A DNA stretch of 64,000 bases from Henckelia pumila. Taxonomy: Eukaryota; Streptophyta; Magnoliopsida; Lamiales; Gesneriaceae. Below are positions 21,624 to 31,968 of this stretch, in pieces. Each line of letters opens with the position of its first letter. The stretch's first letter is position 1. The notes under the pieces are model-generated. The model searched no databases. It saw only the letters and a program-made list of their open reading frames with translations, and had not been told where the DNA came from. The stretch lies in contig NC_133123.1 in assembly GCF_033568475.1 (NCBI RefSeq), forward strand, positions 162,827,753-162,891,752. The letters are read 5' to 3'. Both the position numbers and the translations under genes were made by a program.

Positions 21624-22153
21624 GCCCCGATAGGTGTATTGGGCGATCGGGAAATTCCGGGTTCGTCTACCCAATGCTTTTTCCTTTCTCTCCGGAAGGT
21701 AGTATTGATGATATGATAAAAATCCTATCATATCTTTATTTATATTTTAGAGATATATCATAATATTGCATGGATATGCATAAATCTAGTTGTATTATAC
21801 AGTACAATTCTACGTAGACTGAGACTCTCTTCCTATAAATAAGAGATTCATAACCCTTATTGAGGTAGGTTGTATTTTTTCCATAACCTCTCTCGACCTT
21901 TTTCATACATATCTCACATGTTTTTTACACTTCTTTCTCATATTTTCTCTTTGCAATTTTCATATATCTTTTCTATTGAATCCTGTACTGACTTGAAAGC
22001 CGGAGTGGCTTCGCCTTCGGACGAGCCATCTCACATGTTTTCTTTGATACACGGAAATATTTTGGGGAGAATTTGGTTCGATCTATTGAAAAAATTGGTT
22101 CGTGATTACCGGTTCAAGGTGTGTGATGCGAAAATTTTTGAACACATCAAGGT
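20889..22153. repeat. Long inverted repeat, arms about 450 bp, spacer about 365 bp
   Basis: The left arm (about 20889-21347) and right arm (about 21714-22153) are reverse complements at roughly 90 percent. Shared landmarks include the TGCGAAAATTTTTGAA block, the CTATTGAATCCTG block and the ATGATAGGATTTTTA inner end. Each arm carries a TATAAATA (minus strand 21224-21217, plus strand 21834-21841) pointing outwards, followed by a pyrimidine-rich leader. It therefore looks like two LTR or promoter fragments in divergent orientation. The arms differ by an 8-bp indel near 21037. The spacer contains a (TA)n run. No coding frame is credible. Confidence 0.85.
21580..21618. repeat. (TA)n microsatellite
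   Basis: About 19 TA units in the spacer of the inverted repeat. It is followed by a short inverted pair, ATTGGG / CCCAAT, near 21640-21685. Confidence 0.9.
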
Positions 22154-22483
22154 CGTCCTTTTTAACAGCCCTATCATACGATAATAATACGAATTGAAGA
22201 TTTTAAAGCGTGTATCGAATGTGTCATGTTTCACTTTCATAACGAAAAGCAATTATTTTTACGTACATGAGAAAATGTCTAAGTTGGTGGATCACACGAA
22301 CATTTGATAAATGACCAGAAGTTCGATTTTTCTTACCAACCAATACTTTTTCAGGCAACCCTGTCGCATATGATTTGCTCAATAAAATTGACCTAATTAC
22401 ATGGTTTGCAGACTATATTAGCCAAATATTAAACAAGTGTGCACCAAAAAATAATGTTTGTGAATTTCATCGTCATCAAACAA

Positions 22484-22517
<34 letters not shown>

Positions 22518-22534
22518 TAATAATAATAATAATA

Positions 22535-22629
<95 letters not shown>
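22484..22629. repeat. Palindromic AAT/ATT trinucleotide microsatellite
   Basis: An (AAT)n block is followed by an (ATT)n block of about 19 units and then by (AAT)n again, so the array is self-complementary. Apparent long reading frames of poly-Ile, poly-Asn and poly-Tyr here are artefacts of the repeat. An unrelated poly-T tract is at 22690-22703. Confidence 0.92.
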
Positions 22630-22703
22630 TGTTAAATCCATGAGTTTTTGTGATAACAAATAATAAATCATTGTTGTAGAGCATGCTGCTTTTTTTTTTT
22701 TTT

Positions 22704-23223
22704 ATGTAAAACAAGTCATCGACTGCTTGCTTTGAAGATCACTCGTCCGGTCACTAAGAGTCACTCGCCTGGTTGCATGCAATATTCAGCACTCGTCTGG
22801 TCTTAATAAGAAAACCACTCGACTGGCCACCATAACAAGATCTATTCGGCTGGTCCAAACAGTCCTCGCACGTTCACTTTTCAAGTATATCTTTTCCAAC
22901 GGCTTCAAGGAATGTCTTCTGTTTTAAGCTACAATCGATTAGAATCACATCTTGCTTTTAAGTAGAAGTTTAGTGTCAAGACATGCACAATCAAAAGAAA
23001 TCAAGAAAATCAGAATGTTTTCCCGAAATTCTCTCTGATAAGCTTATGATCAGAGGCTGTCTGCGACCGTTACATTCTTGATATGGAAAGAGCCAAACCT
23101 CACATTTATTGAAGTATACTACATTTCAAGAAAAAACAACGTCAACGGTAACTTTTCATTAATGATCTTCAGATGAACGTCGAGTCTCTCCATGAAAAGG
23201 ATACTATAAATAGAGATTGCTTG
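22704..23223 (+). promoter_or_regulatory. LTR/promoter-like sequence, left half of the site hit by element B
   Basis: Non-coding. Five degenerate copies of a CACTCGnCTGGTC-like motif occur between 22740 and 22860. TATAAATA is at 23205-23212, and element B begins only 12 bp downstream. The right half resumes at 37922 (ACTTGAAAAGAGAAG) and runs to about 38500 through a typical LTR-style leader. The family of this host repeat was not recognised. Confidence 0.5.
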
Positions 23224-24737
23224 TGTAGCAACCCGTATCCTGAATTAATAATTAATGGTTAATTAATCAAGTGATCATGTTTACATTAAGTAAAACATGA
23301 TTAAGGGTTTTTCAAAGGGGTCTAAGGAATTAAAAAATGGATCCAGAACACTCAAAAAAGGCCGAGAAGGTTCCGAGGGTTCGGAGGGATCGGATGCTCC
23401 GAACCAGGTTCGAAGGTTCCAAAACTAGAACGGAGCCAATGCCTAAAAAATGGACGCTTTGATGAGTTCAAAGGCTCCGAACTCAGATCGGAGGCTCCGA
23501 TCTTGTATGACCAGTTGTCCGAAATTAATTCATCATTGATGACGTCACTGAAAGGACTTCGGATGCTCCAAAGGTGGATCGGAGGCTCCAAACTAATGTC
23601 GGCAGGTGTTCTCTGGAAGCTAGACACGTGGTTGGTTGGGAGAGTTTGGACACAGGGATCGGAACCTCCGATCCGGATCGGAGGCTCTGAACTCGATATC
23701 GGACGCTCCAATCTCCGTCTATATAAGGGGGTGCCGAGCTCATTTGTGAAGTGCATTTTTTCCCCTTTCCTCTCTTCTTCTTGTAGTCTTTTAGCTTTTA
23801 AGGGCTTTCTAGGTTGTCCTATTGGCAAGCCGGAAGTGGCTAGGCACTACAGGGATAGTAGCGGTGTTGTGTCCAAGTTTTGGGAATATCGCCATCAGCG
23901 GGCTGAAGACAAACGAAGGTATAGCTTTGGCTTCCTAAAAATATTTAGGAGTATATTATAGCTTAGTTAAGGATTTTAGAGCTTAAATAATGATGCATGA
24001 GTATTTTGAATTGTAGAGCTGTTGATAGGCTTGGAACCTAGAGTGGGACTGCTAGGACTGCCTTTAGTAAGGTAGGTAAGTACTGATTGAGATTGTCAGC
24101 GGGTATGCATGCTTATATATTGCATTTATGTGCCATGATTGCATGTTTATGTTATGCTACACGTGCATACATCTTGATTTAGCCAAGATCATTGGCTTAC
24201 CCAGTATAGGGGATTGCTCAGCCCCATTTTCATGTGTGGATGGGAACCATAGTTTTGGAACCCGGATATATTTACGGTTATATGGTATGGGAGTCACCTC
24301 CTGATGCGACGGCCCAATGTTCTACATACCATGGCGCCTAAACTGAGCAGTTTTTTATTCCCAATATGATACCCAGATATTCATTTGCATGCATCATGTT
24401 TGTATGTTTACCCGTACTAGCGTATTGAGCTTTATAGCTCATGTCCAGCATTTTTTGTTTTCTGGACACCCCATTCGATGGGGAAGTTGCATGTGCAGGC
24501 AGTGCGCTCAAAGACTCGGAGTAGTCAGTGATCAGGAAAATACAACATGATTAGCTGTAGGATTTATTGTTATTAAGATATATTCGATTGGGATGTATAT
24601 TGATTTTATTTAACCGATTGTATTCTGCCGGTCAGCATTTATTTAAGCTTTCCACAGTGTATTTTGATTAGTGTTAATTGTATGCTTAATTAAGTTTTAG
24701 TCTTTGATTAGTAGTGTATCCGGGTTGGGTCACTACA
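23224..24737 (+). repeat. 5' LTR of element B
   Basis: It carries many near-palindromic GATCGGAnGCTCCGATC-type motifs (23366-23715), a G-box CACGTG near 23626 and a TATA box TATATAA at 23720-23726. A structured segment follows at 24282-24332, with stem ATGGTATG/CATACCAT enclosing GGAG-TCAC-CTCC. Short reading frames across the motif array are by-products of the repeats. Confidence 0.88.
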
Positions 24738-24742
24738 TTTAT

Positions 24743-24754
24743 TGGTATCAGAGC
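24743..24754 (+). other. Primer-binding site of element B
   Basis: TGGTATCAGAGC, complementary to the 3' end of initiator Met tRNA, 5 bp after the LTR end. Confidence 0.85.
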
Positions 24755-27700
24755 ATGCAAAGAGACTTTTGGGACATAGTACTGAGACTTTTTGGTAATC
24801 CTTGTAGGAATGATGAGACCTTAAATGTGATGATGATGAGACAATTAGGATGTCCGAAAACTATCATCATCAGCAGGATTTTTCAAGATTTGGCTTATGG
24901 GATTCCAGCATGTTCGGACAGGGGCGAGGGATCGTTTCCGAGTTATCGAGATTTTGACTCATATGGATTCTAGCTTTGGATCGAGTACCAGATGTCAGAG
25001 GCAGTGGCAGAGGATTGGTTGGGACACACTTGACGCTTGCGTCTATGCCGTTCGGCCATGATGACACACCTCTGAAGATTCTCCACAAGCAGTTGGAGAG
25101 ATTGTCATAAGGACCTTGACTAGGGAATGCCTTGAGTAGTTAAGGCATGACTGGTAAATTGCGTAAGGTATTTAAATTCAGGTAGAAGTTAATCCAATCA
25201 GTATGCTTGAGTCGATGCTTTCGGCAGGCAGACAAGAAACTTCATGTTCAAGACATGTGATGGATGCAAATAGATTAGATATTGTGCTAAGGAGGTCTGC
25301 TGACATGCATTGATGCAGAGCATAGTTGGAAGGCTAATAATCGAGCGCAAATCATTTCGCGGGAATATCTTGCTGGAGGTCTTTGCAGGATATCGTGAGG
25401 AAGGGATTGGCCAGTATGCTAGCATTGATGCTTGGACATATGATAAGCTTCATGCTCAAGATCAAGAAGTGCATGAAAAACCAGAAATGTTTAAATATTG
25501 TATTAAGATTGGTTGTAAACAATATTTTAGTTATAACTCATGAATCATCAGCTACTGGTTGTATCATTTCAAGTTTTCGATTGTACATTTTTCAATTTAT
25601 TGGATTCTAATGATTTTGTATTACATGGGATTGTAATAAGAATTGTACATAACTTGAAACAAGGATACATGTATTAATTTTGGAAATTCTTGGGTTGACT
25701 CCAGTGTATAATGATCAGTGTTAAACTGTTGTGACTCATAAGGTTTGAGTAATCCAATTGTAACTACTTGCCATGAGGTTAGTCTAGGTGTTTTCTAAGA
25801 TGACCTAGTTAGTAGTTTGACTTTGGTTAGTGTCATGGATGATGCGATTCATCAGGGGACATAAGTGTTTGTTATAGGCGGGTTTCCTTAGAGCAGTTGG
25901 CTGTTTTGACCTCTTTAGGTTTTTGCCTTGTGATGATGGATTTTCTTCAAGATGTCAGGTCAAGTAATACCAAGCGTTGTGGACTATGACCAGGACTAGA
26001 CGTGAGGAGGCGCGACCCTTAGTCGGTATTGCTCTGGATGTTTTCATACTTCAAAGGTTGTTTGGAGGCCTTTGTGCTCCAGGGACTATATAGGAAAGAC
26101 TACTCAGTCTGGAAATTTGGCAACAGTCACAGCAGGGTATGACTTTGGATTGGATAAATACCAGGTATGGTATCAGGGTTTAGTTATCGTCTGACTTTTG
26201 TTAGAGATACAGATTTGGAATTCTGCTGTCTGAGTTAGTCTTGGAGAGATGTTCATGGACGCGTGGTTGTTCTGAGCAGATAGGTTTTGACTTTTGATAT
26301 TTTGATATCACTAGACGGGTAGATATAGTAGGTAGACAGATTTCTACCAGTGATGATTGGGAATATCATCTGATTTAATCAGAGATACGATTGGGATTCC
26401 ATGTGATAGGATTAATCCAGTTTATTGGATTGTAAGCTGGTTTTGGGAAATTGACTCGGATATGGGTATTGCTCAGTGCTGATAGAATTCATCAGTAGTG
26501 GATTATATCAGGTGCTAAGGACTGTACTGGATTGTTTGAGGTAGGAGGGAAGCGTGACCTATGTCGGTGTTCTCTGGAAGGTTGTTCCGGATTTGGGCTA
26601 TCGGTGGGAGGTTACCTCAGTCTTAATTTGTCGCACAGTATTAGCAAGAGATATAACTACCAAGAGCATGTTCAATGATAGTTGGAATCTTTTTGGACTT
26701 GTTGTAAATATTGGATTTGGCAAGTCCTGTGTTCATCTCGAATGAACGAGACAGTTGATAGTATGTCCAGAATGGTGCAGGATTGGTACCAATGAATACT
26801 TGTAACTGTTGTCAAACTCTATTGGGAATAGGTAGGTCGAATCAGGTGTGATCCTTGTGATTCCAAGTGTTTGGGATTAGCAAACTTGTGGCAGCGAGAT
26901 CAGAGATAGTGATCGAGTCATGTAAGTTTTAGTAATCAATGATCATCTGATTTGGGTTGATACTGTCAAGCCGAGCGTGAGCCACAGTAAATCGAAGGGT
27001 TGATAAGTTTATACCGATCAGTGATTGATTTGGAATATAGTAAATCGGGATGTACTTGGGATGGTACTATAAGATGATGTTCTTAGTAGTTGATCCTTGG
27101 TAATGTTTAGTAGCAGCGATTCGAGTGCATTTAAGATTCTCTAGTCGTTGGGAATCTCCAGGAATGCAGGGAACAAAATTTTTGGGTTTCTGCAGATCAC
27201 GGGAAGTAGTTGTAGTTTGACTCTTGCGTTCATAGTTAGATTGGTAGAGTTTCTGAGGTTATCAGTAACGTATTTGATCTAAGCATTGCTTGATGTTAGC
27301 AATGGTTGACCCAGTTTGCGAAAATGGGGTTAAGTAATTATTCCAAGTTATCAGTAAACGACAATATTGAGGGCTGTTAGCCGAATGTTTTGCTAAGAAT
27401 ATTTGATTTTTCCGTTGGGTTAAGATTCAAAAAGTATTGTGGATTCTAATGGGCTTTAGCAAGTGAACATCAGTTGTTTAGTTGTGAGATGTGACAATAG
27501 CTGAGACTTGGTTTTTAGAGTCTTGCAGGATTTTGTCACTAATCTTCCAGTAAGATTCTGATGTGCTGTGTCATGGGAATATTAGAATGGATTGAGGGCA
27601 ATTGTCATAATCCAGTACGAAGGACAATGCATCTTGTATAAAGATGGGTCACATCAGTACGAACTAATTGTCAAGGTTATTGCATTTCAGCAATGGACAA

Positions 27701-29130
27701 TATTCGGGTATGTGATGAGTAGAAAATTACTTCAAGAATGGAGTATTCCAAGAGTAAATTGGTAACTAGTGACTCGTGTTAGTTCCACAAATGAAGTGTT
27801 CGTCAGAGATCATAGTCTTTTCCAATTCATGTCAGGGCTGATGCATTTCAGCAGAAACATGAGTTAGTGAAAATGTTGAATCCGTTAGGACTAGTTTCCT
27901 TTAAGATTAGTTGGTCAGATCTCGCGAGGATAGAATTAGCAATGATGGTGTCATCAGAGACTTCGATATGAGTTATACCAGGTGCAAATGACTATCGAGT
28001 TTTGAGACGAGATAGGAAGTGTTTCCATATGCTGGTGTACTGTGGAATGTTTGTTCTAGTCGAGCATTTTGGTGGAAGCTTGCCTTAGTCTCGATGTGTG
28101 TACAGTGATTGCAAGTATGTATAACTATCAAGAGGATGCTCAAAGATAGCTGAATCTTATAGAGAGATTTGACTAGCCAATCGATTGAAACTCATAGGTA
28201 AGTAACATGTGATCGATGTAACGTAATTCATCAGAGATGTTAGTCTCACCGTTGCAGCATATGCGTATGTCTTCGCAGACCAATGGTTAAGGGAGGATTT
28301 TGTGACATGATTATCATGTGATGAGAGATTAATCATGACACAATGTTGAGTTATACTGAGAAACTTGAAGTACGATTTGTACTATACATGATGGTTTGAT
28401 TTCCCAGTAATTGCGCGAGAAGCTTGTTTTGCTTCAAGGGAGCATGGGAAGGATAACCAGTCTAGAAATCATGTTAAGCAGTTACGTTGAAGTATAGATT
28501 TATTTCAACCTGATTCTCTTGAAGAGAGATTCATGATTCGCTATATCAGGATGGTGTTGGGATGGGTATTCTACACCGAGAGATTTTGGAACCATTAGAT
28601 GGTTGGATTTAGTTAATGATTCGACGAATGTCGTAAGTCAGCTAGGTTATGACTCAGGGTTCGTCAGTTTAAAATTTTCCTTGGGATGGTGATCTTGAGC
28701 AATCAGGTGTTGTGTTCTATTTTGCTCATGGTCAGTTGGTACAAGAGCAGTACCCAGAAGTTGTGTGTGAATCAGTTGGTACAAGAGCAGTGCCCAGAAG
28801 TTGTGTGTGAACTATCGCCTGATTGATTTCAGTGAGGAAATCAAGTAACAAAGAACACTGTGTGTTCCAAGATATTGATGAGGTATTGAGATCGTCAAAG
28901 TGGCTTATCTGGAAACATACTAGTTTGACATGATGACGTCGGGATACGACTAGGAACCAATGTCATTGAAGAACTATCTTTGGTTGTGAGATATGGTTAT
29001 GACAAGAATTTGAGCTGTCGAAAGCTATTCGACCAGACTTGAAAGTAAGGATCTATAATACATTCTCTGGATTTACCTTAGATTTCGAGGACGAAATCTT
29101 TAAGGGGGGGAGGGGGGGGGGGTGGGAGAA
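24755..29130 (+). other. Non-coding interior of element B
   Basis: No open frame above about 90 residues and no recognisable Gag or polymerase motif. It holds diverged internal duplications: the segment at about 26550-26690 resembles that at about 28020-28160. A 40-bp perfect-looking tandem copy sits at 28732-28771/28772-28811. The right end has TTTCGAGGACGAAATCTTTAA followed by a G-run. Confidence 0.7.
29103..29130 (+). other. Expanded polypurine tract of element B
   Basis: A run of three long G blocks separated by A and T, then GGGAGAA, directly before the 3' LTR. It is the plus-strand primer site, expanded compared with the AAGTGGGGGAGAA of element C, and could form a G-quadruplex. Confidence 0.75.
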
Positions 29131-30379
29131 TGTATTAACCCGTATCCTGAATTAATGATTAATGGTTAATTAATCGAGTAATCATGTTTAGATTAAGTAA
29201 AACATGATTAAGGGTTTTACAAATGTGTCTAAGAAATTCAAAAATGGATCCAGAACACTCAAAAAATGTTGGAAGGTTCCGAGGGTTCAAAGGGATCGGA
29301 AGCTCCGAACCAGGTTCGGAGGGTTCGAACCTAGAATGGAGCCAATGCCTAATGAACGGACGCTCTGATGAGTTTGGAGGCTCCGAACTCATATCGGAGG
29401 CTCCGATCTTGTATGACCAGTTGTCCAAAATTAATTCGTCATTGATGACATCACTGAAAGGACTTCGGACGCTCCAAAGGTGGATCAGAGGTTCCAAACT
29501 AGCATCGACAGGCGTCCTCTAGAAGCTAGACACGTGGTTGGTTGGGAGAGTTTGACCGCAGGGATCGGATGCTTTGATCTGGATCGGAGGCTCCAAACTC
29601 AAGATCGGACGCTCCGATCTTCATCTATATAAGGGGGTTGCCGAGCTCATTTGTGAAGTGCACCTTTTCCCCTATCCTCTCTTCTTCTTGTAGTATTTTA
29701 GCTTTTAAGGGCATTCTAGGCATCCTATTGGCAAGCCGAAAGTGGCAGGGCGTTACGGGGATAGTAGTGGAGCTGTGTCCAAAGTTTGGGACTATCGCTA
29801 TCAGCGGGCTAATGATGTACGAAGGTATAGCTTTGGCTTTCTAAAAATATTTAGGAGTATGATATAGCTTAGTTAAGGCTTTTATAGCTTAAATAATGAT
29901 GCATGGGTATTTTGCATTGTAAAGTTGTTGATAGGTTTGGAACATAGAATGGGACTGTTAGGACTGCCTTTAGTAAAGTACGTGTACTGACTGAGATTGC
30001 TAGCGGGTATGCATGCTTATATGTTGCATTTATGTGTCATGATTACATGTTTATGTTATGCTACACGTGCATACATCTTGATTTAGCCAGGATCATTGGC
30101 TTACCCAGTATAGGGGATTGCTCAGCCCCATTTGCATGTGTGGATGAGAACCATAGTTTTGTAATCCGGATATGTCCACGGTTATATGGTATGGGAGCGA
30201 CCTCCTGATGCGACAGCCCAGCGTGCGACATACCATGGCGCCTAGATTCAGCAGGTTTTGATTCCCAGTATGATACCCAGATATTCATTTGCATGCATCA
30301 TGTTTGTATGTTTACCCGTACTAACGTATTGATCTTTAGAGCTCACGTCCAGCGTTTTCTGTTTTATGGACACCCCATT
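29131..30379 (+). repeat. 3' LTR of element B, left part
   Basis: Starts TGTATTAACCCG and matches the 5' LTR through the motif array, TATA box and leader. It is cut at CCATT (30375-30379), the target of element C, and continues at 37655. Confidence 0.88.
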
Positions 30380-31712
30380 TGTAGTAGCCCGTAACCAAAA
30401 TCAGTAATTAAGGAATTAATCATAATTACTTGGGTAGAGTTCGGAAGCTCCGAAGGTGAGTTCGGAAGCTCCGATCAGGATCGGAAGCTCCGAACAGGAT
30501 CGAAAGCTCCGATCGATATTACGTCAGGCATGACGTGTGGCAAGATCGGAAGCTCTGATCAGGACTGGAAGCTCCGATCACTCCTATCCGGAATCAACAA
30601 GTGATATTTTGACACGTGGCAGATCAGGATCTTCGGAAGCTCCGATGGCAGGATCGGACGTTCCGATTGAGGTTCGGACGTTGCGATCAAGGATCAGAAA
30701 TTCCGATCGTTGTCTATAAATAGAAGGCCGAGGCTTCACTTTCATTTGCCAATTCCGAGTTCTCCTTTCCATTCTAGTCCTTTTGGAGCTGTTCTAGTCT
30801 TCTTAGGCTTGGTCCGGAGGTCGGCGAGACGTTCGGTAGTCGTAGCGGAGTTGTGCCCAAGTTCTGGAGGCATCGACATCAAAGGGCTAACGACGGACGA
30901 AGCTATAGCTTTTGCTTCCTATAAATATTTGGGAGTATGCAATAGCTTAGTTAAGGCTTTTAGAGCACTTTAATGATAGTAGTATCATTTGGCAGTGTAG
31001 AGCAGACTATAGGCGTGGACCTAGAGTTGGTAGAGCTTGCACTGTTTTGAGGTACGAAAGTACTGTTCGAGATATCCTGACTGAGTATGCATGTATTATG
31101 TGACTGCATGATTTATATGCCATGATATTATGCTGCATTCATTTGCATCTTGCTGTATCTCTTTCGAGATGTCTGTTAGTAGGGTTGTACCCTATCCTGT
31201 TAGTGGATGGACTTTCATCGATTTGGGTCCGGTGTATCCACGGTTATCTCGGTATGGGAGCCACCTCCTGAAGCGACGGCATAGAGTGCTACATACCAGG
31301 GCCCGGTCTATCTCTGTTATCTGATCCTTGACCTCGAGTCTATAGGGAGTTCACTTTGCATGCATGTATACTCATACTCTCGCACTAAGCGTTTTATGCT
31401 CACGTCTCGTACTCTGTATTTTTCTGGACACCCTATTCCATGGGGCAGGTTTGCGATTGGACGAGGAGGGTGGATCCAGGAAGGGCTAGTCAGTGGTTGG
31501 CCAGCTGGAGCTTCGTTTAGGTTTTATTACTGTTATATTGGGTTTATACAGCTATTCGATTTGGTTGTATATTATTGGATAAATTATAGATTCCTTTACT
31601 TGGGATTGTATATTATTTATGGTTTCCGCAGTTTCTTTCTGATATCTGTTTAATTAAGTTAATTGCATGCATAAGTTCTGTTTAGTAGGTGATCCGGGTA
31701 AGGGTCACTACA
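30380..31712 (+). repeat. 5' LTR of chromovirus C
   Basis: TGTAGTAGCCCG...CACTACA. Upstream of TATAAATA (30715-30722) lie about ten near-palindromic motifs (30440-30712), an inverted pair ACGTCA/TGACGT (30521-30526, 30531-30536) and a G-box CACGTG (30613-30618). A structured segment with GGTATG/CATACC arms follows at about 31250-31300. Confidence 0.92.
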
Positions 31713-31716
31713 TTTA

Positions 31717-31728
31717 TGGTATCAGAGC
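31717..31728 (+). other. Primer-binding site of chromovirus C
   Basis: TGGTATCAGAGC, initiator Met tRNA type, 4 bp after the LTR. Confidence 0.9.
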
Positions 31729-31777
31729 ATGCAAAAGAATTCTTGGGATTTAGTCTCATTATGAGGTATTTTTGTAG

Positions 31778-31963
31778 ATGGCAAATCATGACGACCGGAG
31801 TTCTCATGGCAGTGTTGGTGGGCGTTGGGGTGATGCCGACCGGGAGCCTCGTCGAGAACGGCGTCATCGTCATCATGACAACGAGCGTTTCACTGTGCGT
31901 CGATTCTTAGCTATGGGTCCTAAGCCCTTAGTTGGAGTCCGGAGGATGCGGAGAACTGGTTAG
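31778..31963 (+). pseudogene. Chromovirus C Gag N-terminal part, broken
   Basis: ATG 31778 opens a basic, His/Arg-rich Gag N terminus (MANHDDRSSHG...), ending at TAG 31961-31963. The coding similarity passes into the next frame near 31930, upstream of this stop, so a small indel broke the original reading frame. The main frame has an in-frame ATG at 31969 that could only give an N-truncated product. Confidence 0.7.
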
Positions 31964-31968
31964 ACCGC

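Noticed and set aside
22418-22714. Open frames of poly-Ile, poly-Tyr and poly-Asn
   Set aside because: They are translations of the AAT/ATT microsatellite on both strands, with no start context or domain.
30537-30973. Open frames at LTR positions of B and C (also 36479-36915, 23352-23961, 29159-29522)
   Set aside because: They arise from the GATCGGAnGCTCCGATC motif array and leader, and are duplicated exactly with the LTRs.
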